Source of the DNA: Olsenella urininfantis
GTDB taxonomy: Bacteria; Actinomycetota; Coriobacteriia; Coriobacteriales; Atopobiaceae
Reading direction: 5' to 3'
DNA: 64,000 nucleotides
Assembly (NCBI RefSeq): GCF_900155635.1
Contig: NZ_LT732540.1
Coordinates: 904,365-968,364 of the forward strand
Within the stretch, counting starts at the first letter, position 1, and every line of letters starts with the position of its first letter. Made by a program: the position numbers and the translations under genes. Below, piece after piece: positions 33,358 to 42,013 of the stretch. The notes below the pieces were generated by a model. It searched no databases and had not been told where the DNA came from. It saw nothing but the letters and a program-made list of their open reading frames with translations.

Positions 33358-34764
33358 CTACGATAGCTCAGCCGTCAGCTCGCCCGCAAGGGTGATGGAC
33401 CCGCAGGCGACGAGCGCCCCTCCCCCAAGCGCGGCAAGCGCCTCGGGCACGCTGGGGTAGCTGCCCTGAGGCTCGGCGCCCGCAGCCCTGAACGCCTGCG
33501 CCAGCTCATCTGCAGGCAGGGCCCGCGCGGAGCGGGTCTCTGTGCAGGCGACACGCGGAAACTCCTTCGCGAGGAGCGACACGATGCCCTCCACGTCCTT
33601 GTCCGCGAGCACCGCGCACAGCAGGCAGGGCCTCTCCTCGACCACCGGGGCAACCAGGCGAAGCGCTGCCAGGAAGGCCTCCACCGACTGGGGGTTGTGG
33701 CAGGCGTCTATCAGGATGGGCGGCTCGGACCTGAGCAGGGAGAAGCGGCCTGGCGTGGGGCACTGCACCACCGAGGAGAAGAGCGCATCCTGGTCAAGCG
33801 GCCTGTCCAGGAACAGCTCCGAGAGGAGCACGGCACAGCTGATGTTTGCGGCCTGGTAGCTGGGCTTGAGGGCGGCGAGCTCCTCGTAGCGGGCGTGGGA
33901 GGTCTCCACCGTGAGCTCCAGGGGAAAGCCCAGGCGACGCGGCAGCTTGGTGACACGGAAGCTTGCGGCAGGGAGATCCGCATGGGTCCTCGGCTCCCCG
34001 CAGGCCAGCTCGCCCGCCGCGTCAGACAGCTCCTCGGGCCTGAGCAGGACGGGGGTCACGCCCTCCAGGCGGCAGCGCTCGAGGAAGACGTCCTCGACGC
34101 TTGCCGGCGTTGCCGTGCCCACCCCCAGCACGCAGCCCCTGCCCCTCTTGATGATGGCGGCCTTCTCGCCGGCGATCTTCTCAAGCGTGTCGCCCAATAT
34201 GCGCGTGTGGTCGAGACCCACGCCCGTCACGGCGACGGCCTCGATGGACTTGACGGCGCTGGTGGCGTCCCAGCGCCCGCCCATGCCGCACTCGAGCACG
34301 GCCACCTCGACCCCAGACTCCGCGAAGCAGACGCAGGCGCCAACGGTGAGCAGGTCGAACTCTGTGATGTCGTAGGGCCTCTCCCCCGCCTGGACGCGGC
34401 GGGCGTTGACAAGCCGTCCCGCCTCGAGCGCGGCGGAGATGCCCCGGGCGAAGAGCTCCTCCGAGACGGGCGAGCCGTCCAGCTCCATGCGCTCCGTGTA
34501 GCTGACGAGCTCAGGCGAGGTGTAGAGCGCGCAGCGCAGTCCCTCCCCGCGAAGGATCGCAGCCGTGTAGCGGGCGGTGGACGTCTTGCCGTTGGTGCCG
34601 GCAATCTGGACGCTCCTGAAGCAGAGGTCTGGGTTGCCCAGCTCCGTCAGCATGTCCTCGACGGTCTCGAGCATGGGACTTATCCCCAGCTTGAGCGTGG
34701 AGCGCAGCGCGGCGAGCGCCTCCTCGAAGCCAAGCGCCCCCATGGTGATCGGAAGCTGGTACAT
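33358..34764 (-). CDS. folC: Folylpolyglutamate synthase / dihydrofolate synthase
   Basis: 468 aa. Adds glutamate to dihydropteroate and to folates (ATP-dependent Mur-ligase fold). The P-loop is AGTNGKTSTARYTAAIL; VAVTGVGLDHTRILGDTLEKIAGEKA (central part TGVGLDHTRILGDT) is the conserved metal/folate loop; LIDACHNPQSVEAFLAAL is the C-terminal Mur-ligase signature. ATG 34764 has GGGAGGGG upstream. Last gene of the fhs-fchA-folD-folE-folC operon, 36 bp after folE. Confidence 0.95.
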   Translation of the reverse strand: MYQLPITMGALGFEEALAALRSTLKLGISPMLETVEDMLTELGNPDLCFRSVQIAGTNGKTSTARYTAAILRGEGLRCALYTSPELVSYTERMELDGSPVSEELFARGISAALEAGRLVNARRVQAGERPYDITEFDLLTVGACVCFAESGVEVAVLECGMGGRWDATSAVKSIEAVAVTGVGLDHTRILGDTLEKIAGEKAAIIKRGRGCVLGVGTATPASVEDVFLERCRLEGVTPVLLRPEELSDAAGELACGEPRTHADLPAASFRVTKLPRRLGFPLELTVETSHARYEELAALKPSYQAANISCAVLLSELFLDRPLDQDALFSSVVQCPTPGRFSLLRSEPPILIDACHNPQSVEAFLAALRLVAPVVEERPCLLCAVLADKDVEGIVSLLAKEFPRVACTETRSARALPADELAQAFRAAGAEPQGSYPSVPEALAALGGGALVACGSITLAGELTAELS

Positions 34765-34800
34765 GCTTGCCCCTCCCTGGTGTGTCACGGCGAGAGAACC

Positions 34801-35382
34801 CTAGAGCCCCAGCAGGCGCAGGGCCTCCTCGCGCGTCTTGCTGTTGCTCTTGAAGCATCCGCGGACGGCGGAGGTAGTGGTGAGCGCCCCCGCGCTGCGC
34901 ACCCCGCGCATGGTCATGCAGCTGTGCTCGGCCTCCATGACCACCATGACCCCCAGGGGCTCGAGCTCGGCCACCATGGCGTCGGCGATCTGTGCCGTCA
35001 GGCGCTCCTGCACCTGCAGCCGATGCGCGAATCCCATCACGCAGCGGCTGATCTTGGAGAGGCCCGTGATGCGCCCCTCTCGCGGGATGTAGGCCACGTG
35101 GGCGCGGCCCGTGAACGGGAGGATGTGATGCTCGCAGAGAGACGAGAAGGGGATGTCGCGAACGATGACCATCTCCTGGTTGCGCTCCTCGTGAAACTGC
35201 TTGCGCAGGTGGGCGCCTGGGTCCTCCTGCATGCCACCCAGGAGCTCCTCGCAGGCTCGGGCAACGCGATCGGGCGTGCCCACAAGGCCCTCCCGGTCGG
35301 GGTCCTCGCCAATGGCCAGGAGAAACTCCCTGACGGCCGCCTCGACACGAGGCTTGTCCAGCTTTCCGAACGTCTCTTCCAT
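34801..35382 (-). CDS. folE: GTP cyclohydrolase I
   Basis: 193 aa. First step of folate synthesis: GTP to 7,8-dihydroneopterin triphosphate. Zinc ligands are in SLCEHHILPF (Cys and His) and the later Cys in EHSCMTMRGV; GRAHVAYIPREGRITGLSK and RLQVQERLTAQIAD are the conserved core. Its ATG is separated by a single nucleotide from the folD stop (TAGcATG), so it is translationally coupled. A longer in-frame extension overlaps folD and is rejected. Confidence 0.96.
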   Translation of the reverse strand: MEETFGKLDKPRVEAAVREFLLAIGEDPDREGLVGTPDRVARACEELLGGMQEDPGAHLRKQFHEERNQEMVIVRDIPFSSLCEHHILPFTGRAHVAYIPREGRITGLSKISRCVMGFAHRLQVQERLTAQIADAMVAELEPLGVMVVMEAEHSCMTMRGVRSAGALTTTSAVRGCFKSNSKTREEALRLLGL

Positions 35383-35383
35383 G

Positions 35384-36238
35384 CTAGAAAGCCATCCTCT
35401 CGGCCGCGCGCACCACATGCGTGGCGAGCACGGCGGTGGTAACAGACCCCACCCCGCCCGGAACGGGCGTGATCGCTCGGGCAGCGCCTTCGCAGGCGAA
35501 GAAGTCCACGTCCCCCACGAAGGCCTGGGACGCATCGTCCCAGTTGAAGCCTACGTCCACGATGACCTGGCCGGGCCGTGTGCATGCCGCACCCGCGGTC
35601 TTCGGCCTGCCCGTGGCAACAAGGAGCAGGTCCGCCCGCGCGCACTCCTGCGCAAGCGCCTCGGTCCTGCTGTGGCACATGGTCACGGTGGCGTCGCGCG
35701 CCTGGAGCAGCAGGGAGAGGGGGCGGCCCACCACCAGGGAGCGGCCCACGACGCAGGCGCGCTTCCCGGAGAGAGCCACGCCGTAGTGGTCGAGCAGAGC
35801 CACGCAGGCCTCAGCGGTGCACGGGGCGAACCCCAGGTCATCGCCAGAGAAGACCCCGGCAAGGGAGAGTGGGCTGACGCCGTCCACGTCTTTCTCGGGC
35901 ACCAGGGCCGCGCAGGCCGCCTTCTCGTCCAGCTGGGCGGGCAGCGGGCGAAACATCAGGCAGCCGTGGACGCCCGCATCCGCATTGACCCCAGCGACCG
36001 CATCCATCAGCTCGCCCTGCGTGCAGGAGGCGGCAAGCGCCACGGAGCGAAAGGCGATGCCCACCTTCTCGCAGCGGCCCCTGACGTTGCGCTCGTAGGA
36101 CAGGTCGTCCTGGCGCTCCCCCACCCTGATGACGGCGAGCGTGGGCGTTACGCCACGCGCGCAGAGGGCATCCACGCGAGGGGCCAGGGCGTCCATGAGC
36201 GCGCGTGCCACCGGGGCACCCCTCAGCAGCTGTGCCAA
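35384..36238 (-). CDS. folD: Bifunctional methylene-THF dehydrogenase / methenyl-THF cyclohydrolase
   Basis: 284 aa. Interconverts methylene-, methenyl- and formyl-THF with NADP. Conserved folate-site stretch LSYERNVRGRCEKVGI has the catalytic-type region but with N-V-R where the usual Lys (YxxxK) is expected; GCLMFRPLP, EKDVDGVSP, CVVGRSLVVGRPLSLLL (NADP) and the C-terminal TPVPGGVGSVTTAVL follow. The start is TTG 36238, one nt after the fchA stop (TAGcTTG) with GGGGAGGGG upstream. The missing YxxxK lysine makes the cyclohydrolase activity uncertain, while fchA next door could supply it. Confidence 0.92.
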   Translation of the reverse strand: MAQLLRGAPVARALMDALAPRVDALCARGVTPTLAVIRVGERQDDLSYERNVRGRCEKVGIAFRSVALAASCTQGELMDAVAGVNADAGVHGCLMFRPLPAQLDEKAACAALVPEKDVDGVSPLSLAGVFSGDDLGFAPCTAEACVALLDHYGVALSGKRACVVGRSLVVGRPLSLLLQARDATVTMCHSRTEALAQECARADLLLVATGRPKTAGAACTRPGQVIVDVGFNWDDASQAFVGDVDFFACEGAARAITPVPGGVGSVTTAVLATHVVRAAERMAF

Positions 36239-36239
36239 G

Positions 36240-36875
36240 CTAATCCCCTCCCCTGAGCGTCTCCGTCACACGACTTGCCGTGCGCTCGAGACGTGGCAGG
36301 CACTCGTCCAGCAGCGCGTCGCAGCGCGCAACCAGGTCTCTGGCCCGTTCGCGGTCCGAGAGGGCGCGGGCGTTCACGAGAACATTGAGACTTGCCGCCT
36401 CCAGCGCCGCACGGCACAGCTGGGCGCCACAGCCCACGTCGGAGACCAGCAGCGTCGAGCACTTCTGCCCCATCTCCTCGAGCAGGAGGGAGGCGCGGGC
36501 GACCTCGCCCATGACAGCCAGCGGAGAGCCGCAGGCGGCCACCATGAGGCGCTCCAGCTCGGCCACCCTGCGCGGGTCGTCCTTGGGGAGGGCGAAGACC
36601 TCCATGAGCTCGCGCACGCCACGCGCGTCCTCGTCCACCAGCCCCAGCAGGCGAAGGCGAATCTCCTCCGCCTGAAGGAGCATGCGTGAGAGGTCCTCCT
36701 CATAGGCGGCATAGCGCTTCTTGCCCAAGGTGAAGGCGCCCGCCATGGAGCATAGCGCGGCCCCCAGGGCGGCAGCCAGGGCGGCGGTTCCACCCCCACC
36801 AGGGACGGGCTCGCGCGCGGCAAGAGCCGCGGCGAAGTCAGAGCAGCTGAGCTGTGAGGGTTGCTGGCTGGACAT
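36240..36875 (-). CDS. fchA: Methenyl-THF cyclohydrolase / formimino-THF cyclodeaminase
   Basis: 211 aa, all-helical FTCD_C family. The VPGGGGTAALAAALGAAL motif near the N-terminus binds folate; the rest is helices with an LLVSDVGCGAQLC segment typical of the family (VSDVG). In acetogens and purine fermenters FchA hydrolyses methenyl-THF to formyl-THF; elsewhere it deaminates formimino-THF. Position between fhs and folD favours the one-carbon role here. Confidence 0.92.
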   Translation of the reverse strand: MSSQQPSQLSCSDFAAALAAREPVPGGGGTAALAAALGAALCSMAGAFTLGKKRYAAYEEDLSRMLLQAEEIRLRLLGLVDEDARGVRELMEVFALPKDDPRRVAELERLMVAACGSPLAVMGEVARASLLLEEMGQKCSTLLVSDVGCGAQLCRAALEAASLNVLVNARALSDRERARDLVARCDALLDECLPRLERTASRVTETLRGGD

Positions 36876-36896
36876 GGGCGCCTCTCGTGCGGTGGG

Positions 36897-38564
36897 CTAG
36901 AACAGGCCGACGATCTTGCCGTCTGGCGTGACGTCGATCTTCTCGGCGGCGGGAACCTTGGGCAGGCCAGGCATGGTCATGATGTCGCCCGTGAGGGCAA
37001 CGATGAAGCCCGCGCCGGCACACACCCTGAGGCCGCGCACGGTGACGCGGAAGTGCTCGGGCGCACCAAGCCTCGTCTGGTCGTCCGAGAAGGAGTACTG
37101 CGTCTTTGCCACGCACACGGGCAGGCCAGCGAAGCCCTGCTCCTCGAGCTGGCGCAGCTGCTTCTCCGCAGCCGACGTGAGGTCAACGCCGTCCGCATGG
37201 TAGACCTTGCCAGCGATGGTCTCGAGCTTCTCGCGCACGCCGCAATCGAGCTCATAGGCAAAGCGGAAGTCCTTGGGCTCCTCACAGAGGCGCACGACCT
37301 CCTCGGCCAGCGTCATGCCCCCCTCGCCGCCCTTGGCCCAGACCTCCGAGAGGGCCACGTTCACGCCAAGCTCGCGGCAGCTCCTCTCGACGAGGGCAAG
37401 CTCCGCCGTGGTGTCCGCGGGGAAGGCGTTGATGGCAACAACGCAGGGAAGGCCCCAGACGTCCTGGATGTTGCCCACATGCCGAAGGAGGTTGGGCATG
37501 CCGGCCTCGAGCGCGGCGAGGTTCTCCTGGTTGAGACCGTCCTTGGGCGCGCCGCCGTTGTACTTGAGCGCGCGCACCGTTGCCACGACCACCACGGCGT
37601 CGGGCACAAGGCCCGCCTCGCGGCACTTGATGTCCAGGAACTTCTCGGCCCCGAGGTCAGCGCCGAAGCCCGCCTCGGTGACCACGTAGTCAGCCAGCTT
37701 GAGGGCGCAGGTGGTTGCCTCCACGGAGTTGCAGCCGTGGGCGATGTTTGCGAAGGGGCCGCCATGCACGAGGGCAGGCGTGTGCTCCAGCGTCTGGACC
37801 AGGTTGGGCTTGATGGCATCCTTCAGAAGGGCGCACATCGCCCCGTCCGCCTTCACGTCCGCACAGGTGATGGGCCTGCGGTCGAAGCCGTAGCCGACAA
37901 CCATCCGGCCCAGGCGCCGCTTCAGGTCCATGAGGTCCGTGGCGAGGCAGAAGCAGGCCATGACCTCGGAGGCAACGGTGATGTCGAAGCCGTCCTGGCG
38001 AGGCATGCCGTCCGCGATGCCGCCCAGGCCGTCCACCACGTTGCGCAGCTGGCGGTCGTTCATGTCAACGCAGCGCCTCCAGGTGACGCGGCGCGGGTCT
38101 ATTCCCAGCTCGTTTCCCTGCTTGATGTGGTTGTCCACCATGGCGGCAAGGAGGTTGTTGGCGGCGCCGATGGCATGGAAGTCCCCCGTGAAGTGCAGGT
38201 TGATGTCCTCCATGGGCACCACCTGGGCATATCCGCCGCCGGCAGCGCCGCCCTTGACGCCAAAGACGGGGCCCAGGGAAGGCTCGCGCAGGGCGAGCAT
38301 GGCGTTCTTGCCAGACTTCCTCAGGGCGTCGGCAAGGCCCACGGAGGTGGTTGTCTTGCCCTCTCCCGCCGGAGTGGGGTTGATGGCCGTCACCAGGACG
38401 AGTCTGCCCTTTCGAGGCCTGTCGCCCAAGGCGTTGAGGTCGAGCTTGGCCTTGTGGCGGCCGTAGAGCTCGAGGGCGTCATCGTCCAGGCCGATGCCGC
38501 GCGCCACCTCGGTGATGGGTAGCATCTGGGTCTCCTGCGCGATCTGGATGTCTGTCTTTGCCAT
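36897..38564 (-). CDS. fhs: Formate-tetrahydrofolate ligase
   Basis: 555 aa. ATP-dependent formylation of [21 protein letters not shown] is the P-loop, [20 protein letters not shown] and [16 protein letters not shown] the next signatures, and [28 protein letters not shown] the C-terminal ones. First gene of the C1-folate operon, 21 bp before fchA. No acetyl-CoA synthase or methyl-branch genes are nearby, so it most likely serves purine/fMet synthesis or formate assimilation. ATG 38564 has GGGGGAG upstream. Confidence 0.96.
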   Translation of the reverse strand: MAKTDIQIAQETQMLPITEVARGIGLDDDALELYGRHKAKLDLNALGDRPRKGRLVLVTAINPTPAGEGKTTTSVGLADALRKSGKNAMLALREPSLGPVFGVKGGAAGGGYAQVVPMEDINLHFTGDFHAIGAANNLLAAMVDNHIKQGNELGIDPRRVTWRRCVDMNDRQLRNVVDGLGGIADGMPRQDGFDITVASEVMACFCLATDLMDLKRRLGRMVVGYGFDRRPITCADVKADGAMCALLKDAIKPNLVQTLEHTPALVHGGPFANIAHGCNSVEATTCALKLADYVVTEAGFGADLGAEKFLDIKCREAGLVPDAVVVVATVRALKYNGGAPKDGLNQENLAALEAGMPNLLRHVGNIQDVWGLPCVVAINAFPADTTAELALVERSCRELGVNVALSEVWAKGGEGGMTLAEEVVRLCEEPKDFRFAYELDCGVREKLETIAGKVYHADGVDLTSAAEKQLRQLEEQGFAGLPVCVAKTQYSFSDDQTRLGAPEHFRVTVRGLRVCAGAGFIVALTGDIMTMPGLPKVPAAEKIDVTPDGKIVGLF

Positions 38565-38724
38565 GTCTGACTCCCCCTCAGCCCACGTGGACGGGCAACA
38601 AACCAAAGACGCCGCGCAAGCGAGGCGCCCGCAAGCCCTGCAAGCATACCACCCTACGGGGATTCGGGGTCCTACGCAGCATCGTGCGCAATAAGAACGC
38701 AGCGGGGAGACGCCTGAGGGCCAC

Positions 38725-39354
38725 CTAGAGCGCCTGCAGGAGGAGGGCCTCGCGCTGCACCTGGGCCGCATCGATCACGGGCAGGGTCGCATCGCTGGCC
38801 TCGGCCAGGGAAAGCAGGGCCGGGTCGCTCAGCACCAGAACCTCGGCACCATGGTCCATGCCCTCGGCCACCATGTGGCGAAAGCGCTCTATGGCCTGCG
38901 CGTCCACCGCGCCCTCCCCGGCCAGAAATTCATCCAGCCACCGAGCGTCCTCGCCACCTGGAACCACCACGGGCACGTGCGCCAGCACGATGGGTGACTT
39001 GAAGAACTTCCTCCTCAGGGTGAGCGCCGAGCCCAGGAGCATGGCGCGGCCGAAGCCCTGGGCAAGGATCCTCTCTCGGCAGGCCTCGACCATGCTGACC
39101 AAGGGCACGGGCGAGAGCTGCCTCACGGCCGAGAAGACCAGGTGCGCATCGCTGCCGGTGAGTGCCGCCAGCTCGCAGCCCTCACCGGCGAGGGAGCGCA
39201 GGGCGCCCAGTATGAGTTCGGCCATCTCGTCCAGCCTGCCCTCCTCGGCAAGGGACCTCAGTCGCGCCTCGTCGCAGCGCACAACGGTGGCGCCGGCGGG
39301 GAACTCATCCAGCCGGAGCCCCCTTCCGCATGCGACAATCCCTATCTTCCTCAT
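38725..39354 (-). CDS. Aspartate/glutamate racemase-like protein without the catalytic cysteine pair
   Basis: 209 aa. The N-terminal KIGIVACG and the two-lobe layout ([13 protein letters not shown], then [14 protein letters not shown]) follow the Asp/Glu/hydantoin racemase superfamily. In true racemases each of those two loops carries a catalytic Cys (CNT and GCT); here they read TGSD and LSDP, so racemisation is unlikely. Function unknown; it may bind a small carboxylate. It is 13 bp downstream of the 5-formyl-THF cycloligase gene in the Pit-operon run. Confidence 0.6.
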   Translation of the reverse strand: MRKIGIVACGRGLRLDEFPAGATVVRCDEARLRSLAEEGRLDEMAELILGALRSLAGEGCELAALTGSDAHLVFSAVRQLSPVPLVSMVEACRERILAQGFGRAMLLGSALTLRRKFFKSPIVLAHVPVVVPGGEDARWLDEFLAGEGAVDAQAIERFRHMVAEGMDHGAEVLVLSDPALLSLAEASDATLPVIDAAQVQREALLLQAL

Positions 39355-39367
39355 ACGCCTCTCCCTC

Positions 39368-39982
39368 TTACACCGGAGCAGTGCCCCCCATGCTGACAAT
39401 ACCCAGCTCGCACGCCAGCAAGTCGACGGGCTGGTCGTGCGGCTCCACCGCCCCCAGAAAGCGCAGCCTCTCGCACAGCTGTAGCGAGTAGCAGACGCCA
39501 CAGCTCACTCCCGAGAATCCGGCCAGGAAGCGGTCGTAGCAGCCGCCACCGTAGCCCAGGCGCATCCCCGCTCGGTCAAAGAGCAGCCCGGGGACAACGG
39601 CGAGGGCGTCCCCTCCTGCCTGCGAAAGGGAAAGCTCGCGGATGGGGTCTGCCGGGGGCTCCAGGACACCGAACGAGGAGCGCTCCAGGTCATCGAGGTG
39701 GTCCACGTGATACCAGTGCAGCTCGTAGCCTTTGGGCGACACGTGCGGGAGCGCGACCAGCTTTCCCTGCTCCCAGGCGAGGTGGATGAGGGCATACGTC
39801 CGCACCTCCGACCCCATCGAGAGATACGTGAGGATGGAGCGGGCCTCTCGCCATGCGGGGAGCGATGTGAGGTTGGCGCAAACGGAGGCGCTGAGGGATT
39901 CCCGCTCGCGGGGAGAGAGGGCATCTCGCCTTGCCCGCGACTCGGACCTCAGCCGCCCCTTTGCCTCGTGCGCTCCCGTCAT
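39368..39982 (-). CDS. 5-formyltetrahydrofolate cyclo-ligase
   Basis: 204 aa. Converts 5-formyl-THF to methenyl-THF with ATP. The N-terminal KGRLRSESRARRDALS helix binds phosphate, ALAVVPGLLFDRAGMRLGYGGGCYDRFL is the signature (central part GMRLGYGGGCYDRFL). It returns an inactive folate store to the FolD/FchA pool encoded by the neighbouring operon. Its ATG overlaps the stop of the Pit gene (ATGA), so the two are coupled despite unrelated roles. Confidence 0.93.
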   Translation of the reverse strand: MTGAHEAKGRLRSESRARRDALSPRERESLSASVCANLTSLPAWREARSILTYLSMGSEVRTYALIHLAWEQGKLVALPHVSPKGYELHWYHVDHLDDLERSSFGVLEPPADPIRELSLSQAGGDALAVVPGLLFDRAGMRLGYGGGCYDRFLAGFSGVSCGVCYSLQLCERLRFLGAVEPHDQPVDLLACELGIVSMGGTAPV

Positions 39983-40974
39983 CCTACCAGCGAGCCGATC
40001 GCCGCGGCGCAGAGGGCGCCCAGGAACATGGTTGCGGGCAGCGTCACGAACCATGCCGTGACGATGTTCGAGGCGATGCCCCAACGCACCTTCTTGGGGC
40101 CGCGCGAGCTGCCCGCGCCCATAATGGAGGTGGTTAGCACCTGCGTGGTCGAGACGGGGGCGCCCAGCGCCGTCATGAGCTCGATGGCCATTGCGGAGGA
40201 GGTCTCGCAGACGAAGCCGATGACTGGCTCGAGCTTGGTGACGCCGTTGCCAACCGTCTTCATGATGCGCTGGCCGCCAATGGCCGTGCCCAGGGCCATG
40301 GTGGCCGCACAGAAGACCTTGACCCAAAGGGGAACGCCCGCATCCTGCGGCAGCATGCCGGACGACATCAGCGCGATGGTGATGATGCCCATGGTCTTCT
40401 GGGCGTCGTTGTTGCCATGGCTGTATGCCATGAGCATGGACGAGACAATCTGCGTCTTGTGGAAGAAGGCGTTTGCCTTGGAGTGCGTCCAGCCCGCAAA
40501 GAGCTCATACACGAGGCGCATCATGAGAAAGCCCAGCACCATGCCCACCAGGGGCGAGGTGAAGAGCGGGATGACCACCTTCGAGGCGACCCCGCCCCAG
40601 AGCACGTCCTGGGAGCCGCCCGTGAAGAGCATGGTCGCACCTATGAGGCTGCCGATGAGGGCGTGGCTGGAGCTTGACGGGATGGAGAACCACCAGGTGA
40701 AGAGATCCCAGATGATGGCCCCCAAAAGGGCGGCGAGGATGACGTAGAGGTCAAGCTGGACGTCCACGAGGCCCTTCGCGATGGTCATGGCCACACGCTC
40801 GCTCATGAGGGCTCCGATGAAGTTCATGCTGGCGGAGGCCAGGATGGCCACGTGTGGAGGGAGCGCCCTGGTGTAGACGGTGGTGGCGATGGCGTTGGCC
40901 GTGTCATGGAAGCCGTTGATGAACTCGAAGGCGAAGGCGGCCGCCAGCACGGCCACGAGCAGGGGGCTAGGCAT
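39979..40974 (-). CDS. pit: Low-affinity inorganic phosphate transporter, PiT family
   Basis: 331 aa, about ten transmembrane helices. The two PiT repeats are marked by GFHDTANAIATTV near the N-terminus and YSHGNNDAQKTMG in the second half. Imports phosphate with a cation. The gene overlaps the end of the PhoU-like gene by 8 bp; this gene pair (DUF47 protein plus PiT) is common and implies regulation of the transporter by its partner. Confidence 0.95.
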   Translation of the reverse strand: MPSPLLVAVLAAAFAFEFINGFHDTANAIATTVYTRALPPHVAILASASMNFIGALMSERVAMTIAKGLVDVQLDLYVILAALLGAIIWDLFTWWFSIPSSSSHALIGSLIGATMLFTGGSQDVLWGGVASKVVIPLFTSPLVGMVLGFLMMRLVYELFAGWTHSKANAFFHKTQIVSSMLMAYSHGNNDAQKTMGIITIALMSSGMLPQDAGVPLWVKVFCAATMALGTAIGGQRIMKTVGNGVTKLEPVIGFVCETSSAMAIELMTALGAPVSTTQVLTTSIMGAGSSRGPKKVRWGIASNIVTAWFVTLPATMFLGALCAAAIGSLVG

Positions 40975-41590
40975 TCTTGATGAGAACGCTGCCGATGATG
41001 TTCACCGCGTTCTTGCAGTTGTCGAGGCTGTTCTCCATCATGTCCAGCAGACTCTTCCACTTGAGCACGTGGATGGGGTCTCCGTGCTCGGCGAAGACCG
41101 TGCCCATCGCGTTGCGATAGACGATGTCGCCCTCGTCCTCCAGCGCGGCGATGGCACGGCACTTCTCGCGCACCACGGGGTCCTTCTTGAAGTCTGGGAG
41201 GTGCTCGAAGAGGACCTGCAGCTCGCGGGCGGCGGAGAGCTGCAGGCGCGCCATCTGGCCCGCAGGGGCGATGACCTCGTTCACGTCATATATCGCGAAG
41301 CGCGCCGAGACGCCCTCCATGCCGTCCACGATGGAGTCGAGCATGTGGACGAGGAGGTTGATGTCCTCTCGGTCGAAGGGTGTGATGAACGAGCGGTTGA
41401 GCTCGTCGAGAAGGTGCGCCGCAAGGGCGTCGTGCTGGCCCTCGTACTCCTTCATGCGCGGGATGAGGGCCTTTGACCTGGGCCATTCCTCGATGATGCG
41501 CAGATGGAGCTCTGCGGCCTCCCCTATCAGCAGGGACGACTCCTTGAAGCCGTCGTAGAACACGGCCTCCTTGCGGCTCACGCGACTCAT
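40967..41590 (-). CDS. PhoU-like DUF47 phosphate transport regulator
   Basis: 207 aa all-helical protein. YEGQHDALAAHLLDELNRSFITPFDREDI (core HLLDELNRSFITPFDRED) is the PhoU/DUF47 metal-binding helix pair, repeated in the second half as IAALEDEGDIVYRNAMGTVF. Such proteins sit under PiT transporters and modulate phosphate uptake. ATG 41590 has GGGGAG eight nt upstream. First gene of the four-gene run with pit, the cycloligase and the racemase-like gene. Confidence 0.92.
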   Translation of the reverse strand: MSRVSRKEAVFYDGFKESSLLIGEAAELHLRIIEEWPRSKALIPRMKEYEGQHDALAAHLLDELNRSFITPFDREDINLLVHMLDSIVDGMEGVSARFAIYDVNEVIAPAGQMARLQLSAARELQVLFEHLPDFKKDPVVREKCRAIAALEDEGDIVYRNAMGTVFAEHGDPIHVLKWKSLLDMMENSLDNCKNAVNIIGSVLIKNA

Positions 41591-41752
41591 AGACCACTCC
41601 CCGAGGGCGAACGACCTCCCATTGAATTTTTGCAACATGTGCGATGGTACCCCGCCGCAGGTGTCAACACGACGGGTTTGCCAAATGCGTCGAAAAGGCG
41701 AGGACGCTCCTCTCGGGCCTTGCCCGTGCGCCGCCGGCCGGGGAGTCGGGCT

Positions 41753-41890
41753 TGCACGATAGTCATGCGATTGTGCCGTTTCTTACCAAAACGACCGGCT
41801 ATCGTGCATCCCCAAGGCTTCGGCACGCGCTATCTGCACGATAGTCGGCCGTTTTTGGAGGATTGCACTAAAACGTACGACTATCGTGCA
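41753..41890. repeat. Locus E: two tandem 56-bp hairpins with TGCACGATAG stems, period 82
   Basis: Unit 1 is 41753-41808, unit 2 is 41835-41890. Both start TGCACGATAGTC and end CTATCGTGCA, are exactly 56 bp and are 82 bp apart. Interiors differ except for an AAAACG box near the right end and a CGTTT box to its left, which can form an inner stem. The rest of the spacer between the PhoU-like gene and valS (41591-41752, 41891-41950) has no gene. Confidence 0.85.
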
Positions 41891-41951
41891 AGTGCGACCG
41901 GACGGGAGGTGCTCCACGGGCAGGCCGGCGGGCCAAGGGCGCTGCCGAGAG

Positions 41952-41986
41952 AAAAAGGGCGCCCCCTCCGTGACGGGGGCGCCCTT
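41952..41986 (-). terminator. Intrinsic terminator of valS
   Basis: AAGGGCGCCCCC (41955-41966) pairs with GGGGGCGCCCTT (41975-41986). On the minus strand the stem continues into TTTTT (41952-41956). Confidence 0.88.
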
Positions 41987-42013
41987 GCGGACGCAACGGG
42001 CTGGCGAGAATCC

